Positions 34,956 through 47,257 of a DNA stretch of 64,000 nucleotides are shown here, piece after piece. Each line of letters begins with the position of its first letter. The stretch's first letter is position 1. The notes beneath the pieces were generated by a model. The model was not told where the DNA came from, did not search any database, and saw only the letters and a program-made list of their open reading frames with translations. The stretch is from Linyphia triangularis. Taxonomy: Eukaryota; Arthropoda; Arachnida; Araneae; Linyphiidae. Both the position numbers and the translations under genes were made by a program. The stretch is from positions 5,620,201-5,684,200 of the forward strand of contig OZ021730.1 of NCBI GenBank assembly GCA_963978545.1. The letters run 5' to 3'.

Positions 34956-35172
34956 ATAAAAAAAAAATTGTTTTCAATTTGTGATTTTTGTTCTTTATGC
35001 GCCACTTTTTCACCTGGTGGTCAAAATTTGAACTAATTTTTTTTTCTTTATTGCAGATTTCTTTTCCCCATGGTCCTTATAGTGTATATTCCAAGTTTCA
35101 TCAAAATCTGCTCATTAGAACGGACTTTACGTGGCTCTAAACAGGGTAACTTTAATTATAACCACCCTATAT

Positions 35173-35605
35173 ATAGATACAGCCTGAAATAGACTATACC
35201 TACACTTACTTTTACTTCACAATCTTCAATGATCGAGAATTGAATAGGTAGTAGTATACGAAATATTTTAGTCGATCATACAGAGTAAATATCCCACTAA
35301 TTAATTTATGTCGAATGGAAAGTTTTACTTATATCATTTTTCTTCTACCTTTTTAGGATAAACTATTGTTTTGGTAAGTTGTTGAAGGGAATGAGATTTT
35401 TCACCAAATGCTTTTGGCCAAACCTGATAAGAAGACGAAGCACTAGCGTTGGTGAGCTTTAGCGAGTCCCTTAGTTTTAAACAAATATATTAAATAAATT
35501 AAATAGAGAACTACTATATTTGTAACTTGTGAATGAACACTATATTATCTTTTCTATATTTCTTTCTGTCATAGTTTCTGAATTACAACATTATAAATGA
35601 ATGTA

Positions 35606-35639
<34 letters not shown>

Positions 35640-35648
35640 CTCTCTCTT

Positions 35649-35681
<33 letters not shown>

Positions 35682-36009
35682 TTAAAGTATTTATCGGAAA
35701 ATGGGTCGCCGTCATATTTTTTTATATACATAATTAAAGTGACAGTGCTCATAGTGGACTGTAGCGCGAACTAATTGTGAGAATGGGGCCAAATTTTGAA
35801 GGAAGATTAATTATGACAGGGGATGAAGAATTCCGTGAACAAAAAATTAGTTCCGAAAGTCACCACTAGGCAAATATGTGGCACTGTGTAATAGAAAAAA
35901 GAGTTTTAAAAATGTATCCATACTGAAATAAATTACCCGTTATTTAGCACATTTAAATCAGCTTCCATGTGTATTTGTGGGCTCCCGTTTTTGTGGACCA
36001 AATATCGCA
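35173..36009. other. Non-coding spacer with a long T-rich tract
   Basis: No gene is recognised. The most striking feature is a T run interrupted by a short TC repeat (35610-35680), possibly the tail of an unidentified retroposed sequence on the minus strand. Confidence 0.5.
35610..35680. repeat. T-rich homopolymer tract
   Basis: Two runs of about 30 T flank TCTCTCTTTC. The exact length is likely unreliable. Confidence 0.85.
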
Positions 36010-37042
36010 TTCTTTGCACAACATTCACAGCAGAGAAAGTAACATATCTGCAGTAATTTCCAGTACACTCAGTGATATGATATTTTTCTTCAATATACCA
36101 AGATCCTGGACAACAAATTTATATTCCTTGTATTTCAGGTAGTCCCATAATCAAAAGTCTCGCATGGTTTAAGAATTCGAGGTCGGCGATATATCGATAC
36201 GACATTTTTATCTGTGTTTTTTTTTTAAATATCGATGATAAAAATATCGATACAAGTTACCGATACATCGATATTTTCAAACATTTTTAGTTTTTCGATG
36301 ATCCTTTTGTAGTTCCATGTGTTTTTTCCATTTTCCTTATTCCCTTTTCAAAAATTTCAAAACTAAAGTTTAGGCTTGGCTGAGAGACAGTTAAAATGGC
36401 ACCCTAACCAAAAAGAAAACATAATGTAATGGAAACATAAGATAATTTTTTAGTAGTCATTAAAATAGCACTTTTCTGTTTGCCAACGTGTGCCTGGAAT
36501 TTGCATCTAATTTTAAATATTAAAAACATCTCTTTCAGAAAATTTGCGGTAAACTACTTTTCAAAATTTTTTCTTTAAAAATAAATGGGAATTTATGCAT
36601 TGACATGCAAATATATTTTATTTATTCTGATTCCTAATATAATTTATTCATTAAAACAGTTTTTATGATTTATTTATTAAAACAAATTTGGCATGAATTT
36701 ATGAAAAGTAGAAATTTTTTCAGAAAAACTTCGTTCCTGGCAAAATTGAAAATTAAATTTAAAATTTATTTTATTTTTTATTTTATTTTATAGATATTTC
36801 TTTTTTATGCAACGATATTGTATCGATATTTATTTTCATCGATATATCCGATCTCTAGTAAGATTAGGGGACCGAGGAGGCAATGCACTTAGAAAATAGC
36901 GGCTAATGACTCTTTCGGGTGTGAATTTCTGTCGTAGCAGCTGCTGTACCTGCAGAACAATGTGTGAAGGAGTTAATTTTGAAAATTTTGCGACTAAATA
37001 TCTAAACAATTGTTCTAGCATTTTGCTAAAAAATGCAACCAC
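36010..37042 (-). pseudogene. Decayed Tc1/mariner transposase fragment, split by a MITE
   Basis: On the minus strand, 37042-36858 encodes QLLRQKFTPERVISRYF and LPPRSPNLT, the catalytic-domain segment around the last Asp. After the insertion at 36177-36857 the coding continues with RDF-(stop)-LWDYLK and ILKKNIISLSV-like sequence to about 36010, the usual transposase tail. Multiple stops are present. It is related to, but distinct from, the mariner copies at 33.3 and 47.3 kb. N-terminal parts are missing. Confidence 0.7.
36177..36857. mobile_element. hAT-like MITE (681 bp) nested in the mariner remnant
   Basis: The terminal inverted repeats are imperfect, about 20 bp: GAGGTCGGCGATATATCGAT on the left and GAGATCGGATATATCGAT as complement of the right end. 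Flanking octamers TTAAGAAT and GTAAGATT match at six of eight positions, as expected for an old hAT-type 8-bp duplication. The interior is AT-rich with ATCGAT-containing subterminal motifs and no transposase. Confidence 0.65.
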
Positions 37043-37748
37043 AGCTTAACCCACATTCACTGTATTATAATTATGCACTAGATAGAATGTAATATATATA
37101 TATTTTTCTCATTTTAGGATCTTGCTATTTGCACGCGACAGCAACCTATTTCCAAGAAAGACTTTTTTGCTCTATTGAGCTGAAGTGCATTTCAAAACGA
37201 CCAAACGAAAAGTAATGTATCCCACACTTGTGCCTGTGACATAAATTTTACACGTTCGGGCATTTGTTGTGAAATCATTGTATGTGATCTTTTTATGCTA
37301 AATCTTCGGCATTTATGATAAAATAAACAAACCTCGAAAAATTTTATTAAATTGCCTTCGATTTTCTATTACTAGAAGAATCATTCTATCACAGCTGTTC
37401 TTTTAATTCTGCAATTCATCAACTCAAACCATTTAATGATATTATAGGATTTCCTGATGTATATGTTTAATCAAATAAAAAATTACTTTTACTATAAAGA
37501 AATTCTTAGAGTTCAATTTAGCAAATGTTGAATTTCATTAAAGAAAAATTGATTTTTTCCCCCTTTTATCGTTGATTTTGCTTGATTAGGAATTAAAAGT
37601 TTTAACATCCACTAGTGTTTAAACATTTTATTTGTCATTTAAGAAAATTTAAATCACTAACTTAAACTTTCAAAAAGGTGAATAATTATTTAAAAAAACA
37701 ATTTTGTGAGATAAATATTAAAATAAGCTCGATTGAAATAATTGATGT
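37043..37748. other. AT-rich sequence, no gene seen
   Basis: No homology, repeat structure or long frame is recognised. Confidence 0.5.
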
Positions 37749-38135
37749 TGTTACGAATTTCTGTATATTTGTAAACATTTCGTAGTGTTAATTATGTAAA
37801 ATGGACAATTTATGTACATTTTGCATAAGGCAGTGCAAGAGTTCTTTACTTCGCTTTCCTGCAATGCGTCTCTTAATGCTTGAAAACAAGTTCTACAGGG
37901 ATCATGCTGGTACACGAGTTTTACAAGGAGCAAGCCATTTAACATTATGGTTAATGGCAATCTCGCAAAGTTGGCGAGATAGAGCCAAGTTGGCGACCAC
38001 TTGACGACATTTTCGGTCCCCATGTACCTAGAGTATCCCAGCGAAGCTGGGAGAGATACGTCATACACTCAAAAAGTCGTCCAAACAGGGTTGCCGAACT
38101 AGAAATCGCAACATTGTAATCTAACCAAGTTTGGC
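37749..38135 (+). mobile_element. LTR-like 5' segment
   Basis: It begins TGTTACGAATTTCTG, a start typical of Gypsy-type LTRs, and has moderate GC. It includes TCCCAGCGAAGCTGGGA at 38034-38050, a perfect 7-bp stem hairpin. It may be the left part of one LTR whose right part is at 39950-40482. No internal retroviral genes are present, so at most a solo LTR. Confidence 0.35.
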
Positions 38136-39949
38136 AGTTCCTCGCTTATATTTTCCTTTCACCCCAAACACATTACTTGCATACGCGGTCATATTTCATC
38201 GAGATAGTTTGATAAATTGACAATTTTATAGAATTGATGATTTATATGAATGTTTTATTTTCACATTAAATATGATAGTTGTAAATGGCTTTTTAGTAAT
38301 TGCTGTTGAGTAAATTTATAGAAAAATATTGCTTTAAATTGAAATCCGTTGGCAAAATACTATTTTCATTGTGACAATTTTTAACAGTTTACAGAATTGG
38401 AAAATTAAAACTTTTTAAATATTTAATATTTTAAGTATAAAACTTTAGTTTCTCAATTTTTAAAATTTATTCAGCGAAAACTTTTGTTAGAACAAATTAT
38501 TTTTTGTGGAATATATATTCCTAAAATAACGAAATACTATAATTTAATAAATCTTATATTAGCAGCATTTCAATTATTAAGTTAGGTGGAGAAATATATT
38601 ACATGGTTACAAAAAATCGATATTGAAAAGAAAATTTGAACAGTAATTAAAAATAATCAATAAAATTTTTATTTACACAATAGATTAAAAAATTGTTAGA
38701 TCTTTATAAAATTTGCAATTCAGACTTAATGTAAAGCCTTAGAATCAAGTTCTAGAAGTTTCGCCACTTGTATAGGTCCTTCTGCACACACACACACACA
38801 CACACACACAAATTAGATCAATTAAAAAAAAAAAAAACTTTCAATAATTTTGCTATAAAGTAAGATACAATAAAAAAAAAAAAATACGATTTTTTTTTGT
38901 AATCTTTTCATGACCGAAAACAGAGAATTATTGAATGATAAGTTAAATTTAAAGTAAAATTATAAATAACAGCACTTTTACAACACTGTTTATTTCTGAA
39001 AAATATTCTATACATAAGAGAATATAACTGTGTGAGGTGTCACCTGATGCAGAACAAATTGTCGCATTTTTTTCAGTTCTAATATTCAAAATAATTTATT
39101 TTAAATTTAAAATCCTCAAAAGGTTGATGCAAAAAAAGATTTTGAAAGAAAGAGTTATCTTATTGCAACTCATAATTGACTTTAATTAAAATTAGTAATA
39201 ACAAAGAAAGTTAGTTAAACTTCAGTCACTTACAAAAAATTAAAAATATCCAGTTTTGAAACATTTGCATAGAATCTTAATTACCCTAGGCAAGCGTCAA
39301 TGGGTATTTGAAATTAGCCGATTTTATCTAATATTTGGATATACAATAATATAATTTATAAATGAGAATCAAAAAATAAGATTAAATAAGTACAATTTCG
39401 TGCATTAACCATTTAAATTATATCATAATTATAACCATCAAATAGTAAACAAACCTAATATAATGCTATTTATTTTTTATTAAATGTGAATTAAAGAACC
39501 AACTTTCAATCTCAATTGTCTAAAATTTATTGAAATAGATAACTAACATAGCACACAGTGACAATTTGTTTACATTTAAGACGTCGCCAACAGACGAAAT
39601 CAATCGTGCCAAGTATCCGCCAAGTAAGGGTTCGTACTTTTTTCGATTCTTTGAGGAAAATCTTAGTAAATTTATGCTTTTTTTTTTAATTAAAACTTGC
39701 TTTCAAACTTTTGTGCAAGCAGTAAATTTCATTTTACATTAGTAATTTAAAACAAAGGCTAGGGTAATATAGATAAAATGGGACGAAATAGCAATCAGAA
39801 ATAGCTACCATGGTAAGAAAAGTCGAGATAATATACTTATAAAAACTCAATTTCTAAATATAGCGTTTACGATATTTACTTTATACATTTTAATACAAGA
39901 ATAGATGGATAAAATCATTGTACATACCTCTGTGTTTTAGGATTATCGT
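38136..39949. other. AT-rich stretch with a CA microsatellite, no gene seen
   Basis: It could be an insertion within the LTR-like sequence, but I find no terminal repeats. A (CA)13 run lies at 38785-38810. Confidence 0.45.
38785..38810. repeat. (CA)13 microsatellite
   Basis: Uninterrupted CA dinucleotides. Confidence 0.95.
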
Positions 39950-40482
39950 TAATTCCGATTGTCACCTTTGCTTCGCCGTGTTAAGTCAATGGGGAAAGAA
40001 TCCAAAACAGCCTCCGGCGTACGACTTTTGGCTCTGACCAATCAGAATTGACTTCCATATTGTCTGACCTTTCCCAGCTTCGCTGGGATACAGTTCTCTA
40101 CATGTACCTGGATAGGGCTTTTCGACTACGATCTGGAAAGTCCTCCAAATTTCTATCTCTAGAAGATTCAAGAAGGATTGACTTTCCTATATAAGGCTGG
40201 CAGTGAGTTGAGTTACTGAGCTAGTTGCCTCTCAACGAGCATTCAGAGAGCTGTATTGCGAAAGTGAACTGTATTGCATTGTCTTTTGAGTCGATCTTAG
40301 CAGTTGTGTATCTAGTTTTTAACTGCTGTTTGAGCTTCATTGTTGTGTATAGAGCTGTATTGAATCTATTAGAACGCGAAGTTCTGAAGTTGTATAAGAA
40401 TCTGCGAAGAGTTACATCGAAATAAATTTCTTCAAGTTTTTATCTGCTTGGCTTCAAGTCTTTCGAACCCATCCACGCAACA
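39950..40482 (+). mobile_element. LTR-like 3' segment with promoter and poly(A) signal
   Basis: It contains TATATAAGGCTGGCAG at about 40189 (TATA box with downstream sequence like an LTR transcription start) and GAAATAAATTTC at about 40419 (poly(A) signal). It ends ACGCAACA at 40482. At 40074-40090 it carries TCCCAGCTTCGCTGGGA, the reverse complement of the hairpin at 38034. The order U3-TATA-R-AATAAA-U5 fits an LTR, but flanking duplications are not clear. Confidence 0.4.
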
Positions 40483-42087
40483 ATATTGTCATAACTATAA
40501 AGTTACTTAAAAATGTTTAATCATTATTATTTTTTAATTAATTTAAAAACTGGGAAGTTAATGTGTTTTTAAAATTTCATCAATCATACAATTTAATTTC
40601 AAACCTGAATAATAGCAAATTTTAATGTATATTTAATTTAATTATCTTGAAGAATCGTTATTTCTGTGTCGTTTTTATAAAATAAAAATAAATTTCAAGC
40701 ATTAAATATTAAGCAGTAAGCATTATTATGAAACCCTCCAATCGAAATGTTTGCTCTGATTATCATAGCAAAGAATTGGAGCCAAGGCGAGCTAAAGGAA
40801 GTGCAGCCTCTGTATATGTCAGCTTTGAACCAGGAGGTTCCAAGTAATCAGTTATTTAATTCAACAATATAATGGCTAATCAATTTCGCACATCGTGTCA
40901 AGGTTTGACCCAAGTGCTTTTTTTAACAAACATCCATTTTACTTAACAACATCAAAAGGTTTATAATTAAATAAAAAAAAAATTGTGATAAAAAGTGGTA
41001 TGATAATAAATTCGTCATTTTTAACCCTTTACAAAGACTATTGCTCAGATGCATAAGTCTTCGCTTTAAAATATGTGCATCGTATATCAATTTTAATTTT
41101 ATTTAAGAGGAGAAAAAAGATTTGTCCCGAAAAAAGATAAACTTTAAAGAAATAATATATAAGATTTTAGGAAATATATAACGTACAACACAATATTGCA
41201 TGAAATTTTCGCCTTATTTCATGAAACTTTGAAAATTGATACTTGATTTAAATTTCGCACAATAATAATAAAACGATCAAACTGGATCCAATAAATAGAC
41301 GTGGAATATTTAAAGAATAATCCGATTGATTGGAAGAAGGTAATAAAGTAGGTGTGTTGTGGAGTAACTGCACAGTTATTGAAATAAATTCAGAATATGA
41401 ATCTCGGCCAACCATCTTGAGATAATCTTTCTCTATTGCTGATACGGTTCTTTTTAATTTTTTTTTATCTGAAGTTGCACATCCTATGCAAAGAAACAAA
41501 CAATTGTTTCTTTCCTTACAGTCCCAAAACGACGAAGAAGAAAATAAACGAAGAAAACTGAGTTCCTGAGAACCTAGCATAAGTGGAATGATTCAGAATA
41601 TTTATCGATAAAAACAAAATTTAGCTGTTTTTCAACATGGAATTTTGGTAGGATATAGGGTGCTTGGAGATAGTGTTTTCTCCAGATTGACCAAGAATAT
41701 ATGTGTCATAGTGTCTCCCTCTACCGGGAAAAAGGCATGACCAAAGATTAGCTTTGACCTTGATGAGTAACAATAAAAATTGAAACTCAATAGAGTGAGA
41801 TAAATCAATTAATTTGAACTTACATAATTCCAGCTGCTTTAATGTGTCTAAATAAAACTCTTATTATGCGTGCCTTGTATGTCTTCATTAAAAATATAAT
41901 GCAGATTTTGAGAGTCCACTTTGAACAGAAAGCATTAACAAAACCACCGCATTTGATAAATGGTCACGAGTAGCTGTAGTGAAAGTATAACAATTTTGGA
42001 AATTAAGTTAATCTTTAAACGCCTGAATTTTTATTTTAAATTATTAAAATTTGAATTCAACGGGAAACGGGTGTAACTGATGAGGGA
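40483..42087. other. AT-rich sequence, no gene seen
   Basis: Several short low-complexity frames occur but none resembles a known protein. No repeat structure is recognised before the segmental repeat begins at about 42088. Confidence 0.5.
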
Positions 42088-42089
42088 AA

Positions 42090-42401
42090 AAAACACAATT
42101 TGTTTTCTTTTGTTTCTTGAAACTACCGACTGTCTATTTCTGCCACTTATAAAGTGCTTAACACAGCCAAATACGACTCGTAATTTTGATCATCTAGAAA
42201 AATACGAGATCGAAATCTTCTAGTGTAAACCCCTCTCTACGACCCCACCACTCCAACGAGAGGACATTGAGGCCACGACAGATTTAATGTGCACCAGCCC
42301 CCATTAGGTACACACAGATATTTGGCGGACGGAGGCCCGAACCCACAACCCTCCAGTTACGAGATCGATACTCTACAGCAAAGTTATCGGTGCCAAAACA
42401 C
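42090..42401 (-). mobile_element. tRNA-derived SINE-like sequence, copy 2
   Basis: This is the sister of 7180-7497, at the same position in the duplicated block. A and B boxes are still recognisable on the minus strand, with substitutions. Confidence 0.5.
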
Positions 42402-43937
42402 AATTTTGCATATTGATGAATTTTTACAATACAAAAAAAGCTACATTTTTCTTGCATAAATTCATCGGATATGCAAAAGTATTAAAGTTATTCATTACTC
42501 TTAGTTTCTATCTGACTGTCGTTACTCTAGTTTCTATCTGAAAACAAGTTTTCCTGTGGGTTTTCATTACTTTTTATATAAATTAGGGTAATTCCCAACA
42601 CCCACCGAAATGAAATTCTACTCAGCCGACAGCGCCCCCAACCTTAAAATTTTTTACAGATAAAGAAAAAAACTGTCAAATATTCCAGTTGAGTAAGAAA
42701 ACAATAAAATATTTTTGGTAAAATTGAAATGCAAAAAAATACAACACACTATGCACAGGTTACTACGTAAAGATTTATAATGTTTTAAACATACGATGCA
42801 AATTTACATCGCTATACATTTAAGGAATGTAGACGATTGGGAAACTGATTGGATTAAACAACTGAATTTGCAAATTGTGGTCGTCAAAAATTGTAGAAGG
42901 ATAGAGAATAGAAGAATTTTCCAAATTGTGAAAGATAATCAGTTTTAATAGTTAACGAATATTGCAAGACACCATTTAAAGAATACAGATGTTTGCTGCA
43001 ATCAGTATATTGTATGCCTAACCTTTTTTTATCAACCTCCATAGATAAAACAAGGGAGTTCAATGTGTCTATTATGTCGAAGAATATATTTACCCCATCT
43101 CAGAAAACCAAAAAAGGACCTATGACATTTATTGCGACAATATTATGCTAGATCAACGTTAATTGGCATCGCTAAGTTTCGATGGTGACTATTTGGTATT
43201 CTGCAATGCCAGTAAAATTCCTAATTTTGCAGTTTTGTCCATGTTGCAGCAATTTTAAATTTCTTTACATTATACAAAAAGGCATGGAGAAATTAACAAT
43301 GTTGTCCAGATTTCCAATATTATTAAATAAAGAACGATGTGGCAGTTGGTAGCAAAAAATGCTGCTTTTTCATTGTTTTCTTTATTCAGAAAATAGACTA
43401 CTACGTTTTAGGCTTTCGGCTATCAATTCCCCTGCTCGGTCTCAGTCAGCGAACTTTTATAACTTCGCATTCAATCAGCGAGTGAACAGTTTTTTGAAAG
43501 GGGCAGACTGGGAGATAAAATCATCTCGGTGATCTTAAATATATACCGGCCCAAATTTTCAATATAATCTTAATCAAATTTAACCCTTAAATGCATATTG
43601 TTGCCAACTATCTACATACCTTAAATGCATAGTTATGTAGATCTGCATCGTATGTTTTAAACCTCATACCTCTTTGTATAGCAACCCTTACATAGTGCTT
43701 TTTTTTTCTTTCTTATCTGTGACAATTTTTATAGTTGGAGGCTCTAATGGCAGAATACCATCTCATTTCGGCGCGTGTTATGAATTACGATAATGTATAT
43801 AAAAAGTTATAAAAAACCACACAAAAAATTGTTTTCGGATAAAAACAAGGTAAGGGTAACGAATAATATGCATATTTTTTGCATAACCTGATAAATTTAT
43901 CCAAGAAAAATGTAGTTTTTCCATTAATATGCAAAAT
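42402..43937. mobile_element. Long-TIR non-autonomous DNA transposon, copy 2
   Basis: This is the sister of 7498-9325, with the same AATTTTGCATATTGATG ends. It lacks the internal SINE, which explains much of the size difference. No transposase frame. Confidence 0.6.
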
Positions 43938-44306
43938 GCTTACGTTTTTTTTTTTTTTTTTTTTTTTTTATACATCCATTTTTCCGGTTGATTGATTTCA
44001 AATTTTATTTAATAAAAAAAAATTTAATGCATAGAAGGGTTAATAAATATAGTTAATAATGAAATGATTCTAATTATTATTTTTTAAATTTTACTAATAA
44101 AGATATCTTTAATTTAAATATTTAAATTTAATTCTTATTTTCAATAATTAAATAGTTTAATTATATACTTTAATAGCTTAAATAATTAGCTGAAATACAT
44201 TAAAATTTCTCTCACTCTTCTATTTATTTCTTCTCTGTGAGAACCGTTTTCATAAACCATTGTTTGTTACAAAACTGAAAAAGAAAATACTTAAATTGCC
44301 GAATAA

Positions 44307-45552
44307 TGTTGTTGTTGTTGTTGCTTATCTCACTCCTGGTCTGACGAAGTCAGACCAGGTCCATGAATCCGTTGACAAGAAGGAAGTCAATGACCAGAAG
44401 AGGGGTAGAATAGATGTCTTCCCTAACCAGTCCCAAACAGTCCAGGATATGCTGAGGTGAGGCCTGATGTTGGAGGCATTTTGGGCAGGGAGGGAAGGTT
44501 TTCACGCCTTCTGAATAGCTTAGACATTTCAGGTGGCCACTGGCAAGTCGCGAAAAGCCAGTGCTGGATTTTCTGTCACATGTGATGGTTAGTGACAGGC
44601 CTGGCTTGTTACCTGAATACCAATGGTGGGAGGGGGGTACCAGCCAGTCTTTCTTAATTTGGGATTTTTTCCTCGAGAAAAGTTCCAGGTATGTGAAGCT
44701 TGAAGAGGAAGGGGTTGGATAGTAGCAGCCCTTCTTTGCAAGACCGTCAGCTAGTTAATTGCCATGTAGGTCGACATGAGATGGTATCCACTGGAAGTGA
44801 ATGTCATGATTTCGGGAGATGGTCTTCAGTTTATGAAGGATGGAGATACTGGCCCTGTCACCTATGTGAGTCCAGTTTTCGAGATGTTAGATCGAGCTGC
44901 GGCTGTCAGATAGGATCCAGAGGGCTCCAAAGGAATTCTCATCTATAACAGTCTCCAGGCCTTTTTCGACACTTCGGAATACTGAGCAGTTGTCGGGATT
45001 ACGTTGATAAAGAGAAATTTTATTCTCTGCTGTCTCAATATAGACTCCACTGCCTGCCAGGTCGTTTATTTTGCTGCAATCGGTGTAAATCTTAATGTCA
45101 TTTTTAGGGATGTTATTTATGATTTCTAAAGACAATTGTCTGAGGTGGTCTGGCAAGAATTCCCTTTTGTAGACGGTAGCGGAGAGGTTAGTATGGAAGT
45201 GAACCCTGGAGAGTTCTTCAGATGGGTTTTTACAGTAGTGAAGGTAATGAGGTTCTAAATCGTCACTATGTAGTTGCAGGGACATGATTTGACTAATAGG
45301 ACTGTTTTTCTTTAGCCTTTGATTTGTTGTCCAGTTATTTAGATATGAAGAGGTCTTATTAAGTTGCCCATAGCTGGATATTATGTTGTAGTATTTGACA
45401 AGGCTGGCCTGTCTTCTAACGTGAAGGGGTTGTAAGTCGGCCTCAAAAAGGACAATATCGGAAGGGGTGCTGTTCCTTAGCCCAGTTGTAATACGGGCAG
45501 CACTCAGCTGAAGGGTTTCCAGTTATTTCAAGTTGGTATCGGAGGCAAAATA
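44307..45552 (-). mobile_element. 5'-truncated non-LTR retrotransposon with RNase H domain
   Basis: On the minus strand a frame with several stops runs from about 45550 to 44330. It starts in the post-RT region (ETLQLSAARITTGLRNS) and includes an RNase H fold: YTDCSK with the first Asp, GSGVYI, SVEKGLETVI with the Glu, ALWILSDS with the next Asp, and HIHFQWIPSHV-like sequence. A Cys/His tail follows (CPKCLQHQASPQHILDCLGL). The 3' end is a CAA repeat (44307-44322 on the complement), as in microsatellite-tailed elements. Comparison with 9681-9720 shows the empty site. RNase H sets it apart from the Jockey-type element at 27-30 kb. Confidence 0.85.
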
Positions 45553-45694
45553 TGTTCATGTATATAACTAATATATTTATTTGAAAGTTACAGCGGAAAT
45601 CATAAGATATATTTATCTTTAAAATTCATAAGAATAAATATAGTATAGGGGACGGTGGAAGTTATTGTGATTTGAATGTATATAGGTCTTTAAA

Positions 45695-45727
45695 AAATAA
45701 TAATAATAATAATAAATAATAAAAAAA
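45695..45727. repeat. TAA/AAT trinucleotide repeat
   Basis: Short run of AAT units. The sister copy has a long A-rich tract here. Confidence 0.8.
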
Positions 45728-46288
45728 ACTTCTTTACCGGTCCCGTTTGCAATGCAAATCAGAAGAGTGTTAAGATGCAATGATTGTTATAAAGTTCCAA
45801 AATAAAGTTCTCCTTGTGTTTGCAGGGTGATATACCGGCACAATAAAATCTCTTACAAAATACAGCAATTCCGTAAAAAAAATTAAAACCTAAAAAGTAA
45901 CGTGGTTGCCATTCCACGATGTTCCAACCCTTGTCTTTCAATTCAATTTGTGATGTCATGTTTAGACTAAATTAGTTCCTACATCCACGGAGAGAGGCGC
46001 TGCAAGATCTGAAAATGTATGATCCAGTTTCGGAGGAACCATACCCGGGAACATAATTGTCTCTCCAAACGGACTAGAGGTATTGCAAGCCAGCTATCAA
46101 TCAACACCACATCAGATATAGCAACCGACATCACTTGTGCATATTTTAGAAAGTTTTATTAACATAGTCCATTGCTTACTAAGCGCGTGAACTGCTTTTC
46201 AAAACTTTTACAAGCATGATGGTAATTCAAGATTCTATTTCTAATCTATTAATACCTAGTTGTGTTTACCTCACAACTAGTTTAATAA

Positions 46289-46639
46289 ACTTAAAAGAAT
46301 GTAAGTCGCTAATTAAGCTTTTTAAGGTTATAAAAGGTTTTAAGTAAAGAAAACATAGTGGTAGAGTGAAATTAAACTCTAAATCATTACGGTTTGATAT
46401 ATTTTGGAAGTCAATTTATAAAGGGATATATCATCATTCAAATCCCAGTTACTCCCCCAACGCCTCACTCCTTGTGAGGTCATTCGTTTGGTAGGGTTTT
46501 AACTCTTGACATCAACAACAACCGAAAGAAGTTGTCAAATGAGGAAACAGGCAAATGAAACTGACCGTAATATTTTGAGAGGCCACTTTAATTTTCTAAC
46601 TTGGTAGGGTTCGTGCACAAAGCCAAAGTGAAAGTTTTG
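46289..46639. other. Segment present only in repeat copy 2
   Basis: About 350 bp separate the two homologous halves here; in copy 1 they are replaced by the 20-kb insertion cluster. No gene or repeat is recognised. Either the segment was lost in copy 1 or it inserted in copy 2. Confidence 0.5.
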
Positions 46640-47255
46640 AGGACATAATAAACAAATTCTACGTTACAAAAGAAACTAAAAATATTACAAGTGTAACCAC
46701 GTGTTTATTTTTAATATCTAATGATGTAATTGGTAATTAAATACTATAAAGTACACTAAACGATGATGTTAAATTGAATATTAATTAAATTATTTATTAA
46801 TGAATTCATTATTAATTTTAAAAAAAGTATTGAAATAAAATATTAAATATAAGTATTTAGCATGAATCTAAAATCACCAGGCCACTTTTATGTCCCAAGT
46901 CATCCTTGGGAAGAATGCAGGGAATGGATAAAAGTGATTTCCAAAGCCAAAGTACAAACTAATCATTACGTCTTCCTCTACTGTTGCCTGCATTTTAAAT
47001 CTGGTAATTAAGTGAAGTCTGGAAGATAAAGAGACAGAAAAAGCATACCGTTCCAGACTACCCATCGTATGAAACAGATAAAACACTCTGTGTTGTCAAG
47101 GAAAGCAACCATCAACAGTGTGAGCAAGAAGAGGAAAATGAATTTATCCACTGGGAATAGTTTGTAGTTTCCTCAGTGGCGCATAGCATAAGACGCGCTA
47201 TAAAATTATTATTTAGCTATGCTGTGAGCATGTGTCCTATTCCAGTTTAATATAT
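46640..47255. repeat. Segmental repeat, copy 2, right part
   Basis: It matches 30499-31135, ending at the AT tract where the mariner copy 2 starts. Confidence 0.8.
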
Positions 47256-47257
47256 AT

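Larger units (their letters stand above)
33300..35172 (+). mobile_element. Mariner-like transposon with long inverted ends, copy 1
   Basis: The right end reads GTTACCCTG... inward and closes with AACTTTAATTATAACCACCC at 35150-35171, matching the terminal repeats of the copy at 47258-48618. Both ends carry the untranslated segment with CACCAGGTGAAAAAGT and the coding sequence for the transposase C-terminus in opposite orientations. The outermost left terminal repeat is missing where the Helentron-like element abuts. The transposase is inactivated by a frameshift and stops. Confidence 0.85.
42088..46288. repeat. Segmental repeat, copy 2, left part
   Basis: It is homologous to 7180-10521 in the same orientation. 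It includes the SINE-like unit, the long-TIR element, and downstream AT-rich sequence with CATCCACGGAGAGAGGCGCT in both copies. It is interrupted by the retroelement at 44307-45552. Confidence 0.8.

Noticed and set aside
37751..38068. 105-codon minus-strand frame as a gene
   Set aside because: No recognisable motif. The sequence looks like part of an LTR-like regulatory segment.
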